Part shown: in pieces, positions 4,982-9,228 of the stretch | Layout of the letters: each line of letters begins with the position of its first letter | Numbering within the stretch: the stretch's first letter is position 1 | DNA from: Flavobacteriaceae bacterium | Lineage (GTDB): Bacteria > Bacteroidota > Bacteroidia > Flavobacteriales > Flavobacteriaceae | Assembly: GCA_023301205.1 (NCBI GenBank) | Contig: JALZVC010000205.1 | Span: forward strand, 1 to 9,228 | Direction of reading: 5' to 3' | DNA length: 9,228 nucleotides | Program-made: the position numbers and the translations under genes | The notes under the pieces: generated by a model | Told to the model about the DNA's origin: nothing | Databases searched by the model: none | What the model saw: only the letters and a program-made list of their open reading frames with translations

Positions 4982-5434
4982 ATGCCTTTACACATTGTCC
5001 TTGTACATCCAGAAATACCTAATAACACGGGTAACATAGGCAGATTGAGCCTAGCGACTGGTGCACATTTACATTTAATAAAACCTTTTGGATTTGAAAT
5101 TTCAGACAGTAGACTAAAACGTGCTGGACTGGATTATTGGAAACACATCCAACTTTCTATATACGAGACTATTGATGAGTTTTACGAGAAAAATAGCAAT
5201 AAAAAGATGGTTCTTTTAAGTAGTCACGGGACACAAACTGTTTGGGATATCCCATTTGAGGATAATCTTATGTTACTTTTTGGAAAAGAATCATCAGGTC
5301 TCTCTTCAGAAATAATAAACAAACACCCAGCCCACATTTATAAGATACCTTTGCATAGCGATCACATACGCAGCATCAATATTGCAAATGCAGTGAGTGT
5401 AGTTGTTTATGAAGGCTTACGGCAACTTTCGTGA
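4982..5434 (+). CDS. trmL: tRNA (cytidine/uridine-34 2'-O)-methyltransferase TrmL
   Basis: This 150-residue protein belongs to the SPOUT (trefoil-knot) methyltransferases and matches TrmL in size. It shows the N-terminal signature LVHPEIPNNTGNIGRL (residues 7-22, with N15 and R21), RLKRAGLDYW (44-53), LLFGKESSGLS (98-108) and the knot-forming C-terminal segment IPLHSDHIRSINIANAVSVVVYEG. The usual RSLNLSNAV is RSINIANAV here, a conservative variant. TrmL works as a dimer in the cytosol, using S-adenosylmethionine to methylate the ribose of the wobble base (C34/U34) in certain leucine tRNAs, which supports codon-anticodon pairing. It starts 1 nt after the TerB-like gene, so translation is probably coupled, although a functional link is not known. 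Confidence 0.93.
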   Translation: MPLHIVLVHPEIPNNTGNIGRLSLATGAHLHLIKPFGFEISDSRLKRAGLDYWKHIQLSIYETIDEFYEKNSNKKMVLLSSHGTQTVWDIPFEDNLMLLFGKESSGLSSEIINKHPAHIYKIPLHSDHIRSINIANAVSVVVYEGLRQLS

Positions 5435-5494
5435 GTCTAATTTTAACTTCGGAAATAGGAATTCATTAAACAACCTACTACTAAAATAACCTAA

Positions 5495-6310
5495 ATGAGC
5501 GAGCAAGAATATTGGCAAGAGCGATACGATGAAAACCGGACAGGTTGGGATTTAGGTAAAATTTCTGAACCCTTAAAGCAATACATAGATCAGTTAACAG
5601 ACAAAACCATTCGTATCCTAATACCTGGAGCTGGAAATGCTTATGAAGCAGAATACCTTTGGAATAATGGGTTTAAAAATGTTTTTGTCCTTGATATTGC
5701 TACAACACCGCTAGATAATTTAAAAAAACGAATTCCAGATTTTCCAAAAGAACAGTTGCTTCAACAAGATTTTTTTAAGCACAAAGCGGAGTATGACCTA
5801 GTTCTAGAACAGACGTTCTTTTGTTCCTTCCCTCCTGTTAAAATGAATAGAACCAAGTACGCTACAAAAATGGCGTCCTTACTATCAGATAACGGAAAGC
5901 TTGTGGGTGTGTTTTTTGACCTCCCCTTAACAGATGATACTGAGAAGCGACCATTTGGCGGAAGTCTAAAAGAATACCGCACTTATTTTCAAGCATATTT
6001 TAAAACCATTGTATTTGAGCGTTGTAACAACTCTAATGCAGATAGAATGGACAAAGAACTCTTTGCGGTACTACAAAAGAAGAAACCCGTTGTAAAACAA
6101 TCTAATAATCCATTACACGGCATCACGTTAAAGTCTATGCTCGAAGAGCTCATACTTCATCAAGGTTGGGAAAAGATGGCAGAAGCGTGTCGTATCAATT
6201 GTTTTTACAGTAATCCAACTTTAAAATCGAGTCTCGTCTTTTTAAGAAAACACGATTGGGCAAGAGAAAAAGTAGAACGCTTTTATTTAAGAGTTCGCAA
6301 TAAACATTGA
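5495..6310 (+). CDS. TPMT-like methyltransferase fused to a VF530 domain
   Basis: This is a 271-residue two-domain protein. Residues about 5-195 form a class I SAM-dependent methyltransferase of the thiopurine/thiol S-methyltransferase type: the opening YWQERYDENRTGWDLG, the SAM-binding motif RILIPGAGNAYEAEYL (glycines 45 and 47), acidic D67 at the end of strand 2 (FVLDIA), the motif IV region DLVLEQTFFCSFPP and the late FGGSLKEY. Residues 204-271 are a VF530/DUF2132 domain: NNPLHGITLKSMLEELI, GWEKMA, INCFYSNPTLKSSLVFLRK and WAREKVERFYL, nearly complete for that about 70-residue family, which is usually a stand-alone protein with proposed DNA binding. The methyl acceptor is likely a thiol, selenol or small toxic compound. 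The fusion suggests the methyltransferase may be tied to a nucleic-acid or regulatory partner. It follows trmL by 60 nt without a clear promoter. Confidence 0.88.
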   Translation: MSEQEYWQERYDENRTGWDLGKISEPLKQYIDQLTDKTIRILIPGAGNAYEAEYLWNNGFKNVFVLDIATTPLDNLKKRIPDFPKEQLLQQDFFKHKAEYDLVLEQTFFCSFPPVKMNRTKYATKMASLLSDNGKLVGVFFDLPLTDDTEKRPFGGSLKEYRTYFQAYFKTIVFERCNNSNADRMDKELFAVLQKKKPVVKQSNNPLHGITLKSMLEELILHQGWEKMAEACRINCFYSNPTLKSSLVFLRKHDWAREKVERFYLRVRNKH

Positions 6311-6346
6311 TATAAAAATTTATTATTTAACTCGATTTATTTACCC

Positions 6347-6354
6347 CACCTTTG
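6347..6354 (+). promoter_or_regulatory. possible -7 box of a leaderless promoter
   Basis: CACCTTTG matches the -7 consensus TAnnTTTG at all fixed positions but the first, and lies only 4 nt before the ATG at 6359. Flavobacteria often place TTTGC just upstream of the start, giving leaderless or near-leaderless mRNA. No -33 TTTG at standard spacing is seen, so this remains tentative. Confidence 0.35.
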
Positions 6355-6358
6355 CCCT

Positions 6359-6733
6359 ATGACAGAATTAGAATTTTTACAAACCGAAATATTTAAAGGA
6401 TTAACCAATCTTAACAAAAAGGCTATTTCGGCAAAAGAATATAAGTTTGACGAGACAGAGTTTGCAACCGTTTTAGAACGCGCAGCATACAACGGACTTG
6501 GACTATACACCATTACTACTTGGCTCAAGCGTACTACTTTTGGATCAATTACGCATCAAGACCAATCTAAAAAAGCAACAGATGCACGCTGGTACAATTG
6601 GGCATTTATAACGTTTAAAAAGCGACAAGAAGGACTTACCTATTCCGCAGACTTTAAAGTGCCCGCTAAGTTACTAGCACGTTTTAATCCTGTTGTTATT
6701 AAATATAATAATTCATCTAGCGAAGAGGAATAG
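6359..6733 (+). CDS. conserved-looking hypothetical protein, 124 residues
   Basis: I do not recognise this family. The protein is soluble in appearance: no signal peptide or membrane segment. The first third is helical and charged (MTELEFLQTEIFKGLTNLNK). The middle has an aromatic-rich stretch with YNGLGLYTITTWLK (residues about 44-57), then THQDQSKKATDARWYNWAFITFKKRQ. The final residues are NNSSSEEE, an acidic tail. Codon use and AT content look like the neighbours, so it appears to be native rather than recently acquired. It follows the methyltransferase-VF530 gene by 48 nt and ends 9 nt from the convergent membrane protein gene. Coding status is supported by its ATG, its 124-codon open frame and the lack of a competing gene; the frame at 6337-6528 on the other strand is a shadow. 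Confidence 0.75.
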   Translation: MTELEFLQTEIFKGLTNLNKKAISAKEYKFDETEFATVLERAAYNGLGLYTITTWLKRTTFGSITHQDQSKKATDARWYNWAFITFKKRQEGLTYSADFKVPAKLLARFNPVVIKYNNSSSEEE

Positions 6734-6742
6734 ATTATTCTA

Positions 6743-7327
6743 TTAATTTCTTATAATCCAGCTTGCTCCTCCTGGTGTTCCAGTAGCTGCATCATCAACA
6801 GGATCAATGATTGTTTCGAGGTCTTTTTTCACGTTAGCTAAGTGATAATGAAAGCTACCTGTTAAGAAAGCATAAAATAATAATACAAATCCTACTGGAA
6901 ACCAATTCGTTATATCTCCTTTTGTAAAATCTTCAAAAGAGAAATTGGACTTTAAAAAGACATTGCCCACTAATAATAACCAGACGGGTACAAGAATCAA
7001 CACATAATAGCTTAATCGCATAGAAATGTCAACTTTTGTATACTGAACAGAACTAGTTAAACGACCTGAAAGTACAGGTGCATAATTTTTCTTTTTCTTA
7101 GACAGTTTATTGATTTTAAATTCGTCTTGCCCCACTGTTCCTTCAAACGCTCTTGTTTTATCGCTACTAGCGAGCCAACCTCTTAATCTGAACATTTTCT
7201 CAGGCTCCGTTCGCTTAGAAATTCTACCCAAAATTTCTTCTTTAGATAGTTTAGAATAATAATGACAACGATGATAAGGGATCAAATACGCTGTAAACTT
7301 ATCGAATGTGCTTTTTTCTGAAGTCAT
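6743..7327 (-). CDS. two-helix membrane protein coupled to parC
   Basis: This 194-residue protein has a soluble N-terminal part of about 100 residues, then two hydrophobic helices (about 105-125 SYYVLILVPVWLLLVGNVFL and 142-160 WFPVGFVLLFYAFLTGSF) and a short tail. The soluble part contains FEGTVGQDEFKINKL, PVLSGRLTSS and TKVDISMRL, a beta-rich arrangement reminiscent, from memory, of Bacteroidota membrane proteins of unknown function with FxGxxxxxxFxI and GxIxxxxxGTxIxIxMR motifs. Its ATG shares one base with the TAA of parC (TAATG at 7325-7329), so translation is coupled. It ends 9 nt from the convergent gene without a clear terminator. Function unknown; no catalytic motif seen. The link to ParC may be operon convenience. 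Confidence 0.82.
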   Translation of the reverse strand: MTSEKSTFDKFTAYLIPYHRCHYYSKLSKEEILGRISKRTEPEKMFRLRGWLASSDKTRAFEGTVGQDEFKINKLSKKKKNYAPVLSGRLTSSVQYTKVDISMRLSYYVLILVPVWLLLVGNVFLKSNFSFEDFTKGDITNWFPVGFVLLFYAFLTGSFHYHLANVKKDLETIIDPVDDAATGTPGGASWIIRN

Positions 7328-9228
7328 TAAAATAGTGTTGCTTGGCCATCTTCGCCAATAGATGGATCTTCATCTTCATCATCTTCTCTAGCTGTGTCAG
7401 GAACATTCGAACTATCTTCTTTTGTTTCTGTTGCTGGCGTTTCATTTATCTCAGTAGGTACTTCGGTAGGCACCTCTACCTCATCAATTACCTCTAAGTC
7501 TTCTTTTAATTTAGGCTCTTCCAACTCATACGGTAATGGTGGTAAAGCGTTAATCTCGATTATCTTATCCTTAGTCAATTGATTCCCCATTGCACTTATT
7601 CCTTTTATAGAAATAAATTCTGCTAGATCAAGCTCCAAATTCTCTTGTCTGTCTTGTCCTCTTTTCTTAGCAAATACAATCGCTGCTGCAGGGCGATAAT
7701 CAGTAAACACCCGCTCTAGATACGATTTAGGGTGCTCTGTAATAATAAGTTCGTCCCTATCTGGATTATCAATTAAAAAGCGTTTTACATAAAATAATTC
7801 CTTTTCTCCTTCCCAATAAATAGCAGAAATGGGTTTTTTAGGGTCCCATTTTTCTAGAACAATCATGTCTTCGTCAAAATGAAGCGTTACCTCTGGGATA
7901 ACCGTTTTTATTATCCCTTTTTGATTGATAACCAATAACCGATCTTCACTTGTAAACTCACCCAATAGCTCTCCACGACTATCCACATTAAGTCGTTGAA
8001 CCGTATCATCAAACCAGATTTTTCTTGGCTTCAATGTGGAAAGTCCTTTTTCTTTTAATTCTACACGCTTCAATGGATACTTGGTGACTATATTTCCTTT
8101 AGACGCACGACCTTTTACTAAGATATCACTAAAGTCTAGATCCCATTTCAACTTTTTAATGCTTCCGCTTTGGCGCAATAATATGGTCACCAGTTCTGCT
8201 TCACCATTAGGGTTTGCGGTAAAATAATACACTTTTGAACCTTTGTTACCAGCAGTCAAATCATACACCTTATCTCTTGTTACCGAAGTAACGGAAAAAC
8301 GCTTTACATAGGTCGCTCCCTTCCCACCATCTTTGTAAATTATATTATAGATTGTACGTTTGTCTTTCTTCTTAAACACCGCAACGTGCAGTATACCTTT
8401 GCCTATAAAAGTCTTGCTATCTACTTTAGTGATCATCATTTTTCCGTCTTCTGTAAAGACAATAATATCATCAAGATCACTACAATCTGCAGCATACTCA
8501 TCACGACGTAAGCTCGTACCAATAAAGCCTTCTTCTCGGTTTACATAAAGTTTTGTATTTCTAATTACCACCTTAGAAGCTTCAATATCATCAAAGATTT
8601 TAATTTCTGTCTTTCGTTCTTTCCCGGTGCCATATTCTTTCTTTAATCGCTTAAAGTAATCTACAGCATACTCGACTAGATGGGCTAAGTGATGCTTTAC
8701 CTGAGCGATGCTATCTTCAAGTGAATCAATCTTTTGCTGCGCCTTATCAATATCAAATTTCGAAATACGTTTGATTCGTATTTCGGTTAATCGAACAATA
8801 TCTTCTTCTGTTACCGCCCGCTTTAAATGAGTGGTATGTGGTTTTAATCCTTTGTCTATTGCTGTAATTACTCCTTCCCAAGTTTCCTCTTCTTCTATAT
8901 CACGATAGATTCTGTTTTCAATGAATATACGCTCTAAACTCGCGTAATGCCATTGCTCTTCAAATTCGTTAAGTTGTATCTCTAGTTCGCTCTTTAATAA
9001 TTGAACAGTACGATCTGTTGATACTCTTAGCATTTCAGAAACACCAACAAATAAAGGTTTGTTGTCTTCAATTACACAACCTAATGGCGAAATAGAATTC
9101 TCGCAATTAGTAAAGGCGTATAAGGCATCGATGGTCTTATCTGGTGAGATCCCAGAAGCAATATGAATCATTATCTCAACTTCTGCCGCTGTATTGTCTT
9201 CTATCTTTTTAATCTTAATCTTACCCTT
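7327..9228 (-). CDS. parC: DNA topoisomerase IV subunit A, 5'-truncated by window
   Basis: The frame is open from the right edge (9228) to TAA at 7327-7329, giving the last 633 residues of ParC. The first part, read before any ATG, is KGKIKIKKIEDNTAAEVEI, then MIHIASGISPDKTIDALYAFTNC, corresponding to the tower region of the cleavage-reunion core. Coiled-coil helices follow (QQKIDSLEDSIAQVKHHL), then a C-terminal beta-propeller-like domain with YNIIYKDGGKGATYVKRF, TAGNKGSKVYYFTANPNGEAE and similar repeats. The QRRGGKG box typical of GyrA is not seen, supporting ParC over GyrA. The last about 85 residues are low-complexity and acidic (EVPTEVPTEI, then DEDEDP) and end in QATLF, similar to a sliding-clamp-binding motif. 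The active-site Tyr lies outside the window. ParC pairs with ParE to decatenate and relax DNA with ATP. The ATG at 9171 is internal, not the start. Confidence 0.9.
   Translation of the reverse strand, partial: KGKIKIKKIEDNTAAEVEIMIHIASGISPDKTIDALYAFTNCENSISPLGCVIEDNKPLFVGVSEMLRVSTDRTVQLLKSELEIQLNEFEEQWHYASLERIFIENRIYRDIEEEETWEGVITAIDKGLKPHTTHLKRAVTEEDIVRLTEIRIKRISKFDIDKAQQKIDSLEDSIAQVKHHLAHLVEYAVDYFKRLKKEYGTGKERKTEIKIFDDIEASKVVIRNTKLYVNREEGFIGTSLRRDEYAADCSDLDDIIVFTEDGKMMITKVDSKTFIGKGILHVAVFKKKDKRTIYNIIYKDGGKGATYVKRFSVTSVTRDKVYDLTAGNKGSKVYYFTANPNGEAELVTILLRQSGSIKKLKWDLDFSDILVKGRASKGNIVTKYPLKRVELKEKGLSTLKPRKIWFDDTVQRLNVDSRGELLGEFTSEDRLLVINQKGIIKTVIPEVTLHFDEDMIVLEKWDPKKPISAIYWEGEKELFYVKRFLIDNPDRDELIITEHPKSYLERVFTDYRPAAAIVFAKKRGQDRQENLELDLAEFISIKGISAMGNQLTKDKIIEINALPPLPYELEEPKLKEDLEVIDEVEVPTEVPTEINETPATETKEDSSNVPDTAREDDEDEDPSIGEDGQATLF

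Noticed and set aside
6729..6744. Hairpin AATAGA-TTAT-TCTATT spanning the convergent gene ends
   Set aside because: Six mostly A-T pairs and no T run; too weak to call a terminator, although its place between the stops is suggestive.
8538..8548. GTTTAC half site inside parC
   Set aside because: Single half in coding DNA without a dyad partner.
9169..9171. ATG as the start of the topoisomerase gene
   Set aside because: The frame remains open to the window edge and the upstream codons match the family; this Met is internal.

Overview
The window looks like a chromosomal segment of a marine-type member of the Flavobacteriaceae (Bacteroidota). The grounds are low GC content, weak or absent Shine-Dalgarno sequences, promoter-like TAnnTTTG boxes, and protein types typical of that group: a ParC with an acidic tail, an XRE regulator ending in an IVIFYxDGxFKxY motif, and an M14 peptidase with a WSQMHGNEST motif. 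No transposon, prophage, CRISPR array, tRNA or rRNA is visible. This is mostly core-genome DNA with a few poorly described genes.

Layout. (1) 1-452, plus strand: the 3' end of aroB, then a 46-codon small gene. A 15-bp perfect hairpin (456-489) with T/A tracts on both sides separates them from the minus-strand genes and probably terminates transcription both ways. (2) 494-1481, minus strand: an Lrp/AsnC regulator followed after 1 nt by a DinB-fold protein, with a 17-bp perfect palindrome just upstream of the regulator. (3) 1527 to about 2664, minus strand: an M14 zinc carboxypeptidase-like protein whose true N-terminus probably lies upstream of its first ATG. (4) 2680-2955: a divergent regulatory region with five copies of an operator-like dyad GTTTAC-N4-GTAAAC. 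Two copies contain the -7 boxes of the two divergent promoters, and one covers the start codon of the XRE regulator gene. (5) 2947-6733, plus strand: XRE regulator, small lipoprotein, TerC membrane protein, TerB-like helical protein, TrmL tRNA methyltransferase, a TPMT-like methyltransferase fused to a VF530 domain, and an unrecognised 124-residue protein. (6) 6743-9228, minus strand: the 3' two thirds of parC (5' end outside the window), whose stop codon overlaps the start of a two-helix membrane protein gene.

Working together. The most interesting unit is the XRE regulator with its five-site operator array between two divergent promoters. It predicts autoregulation and co-control of the M14 peptidase. 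The 3790-5434 cluster (TerC, TerB-like, TrmL) has 1-3 nt gaps and is very likely co-transcribed. The parC-membrane protein pair is translationally coupled through TAATG. All functional statements rest on motif recognition from the sequence and memory of families; no database search was run.
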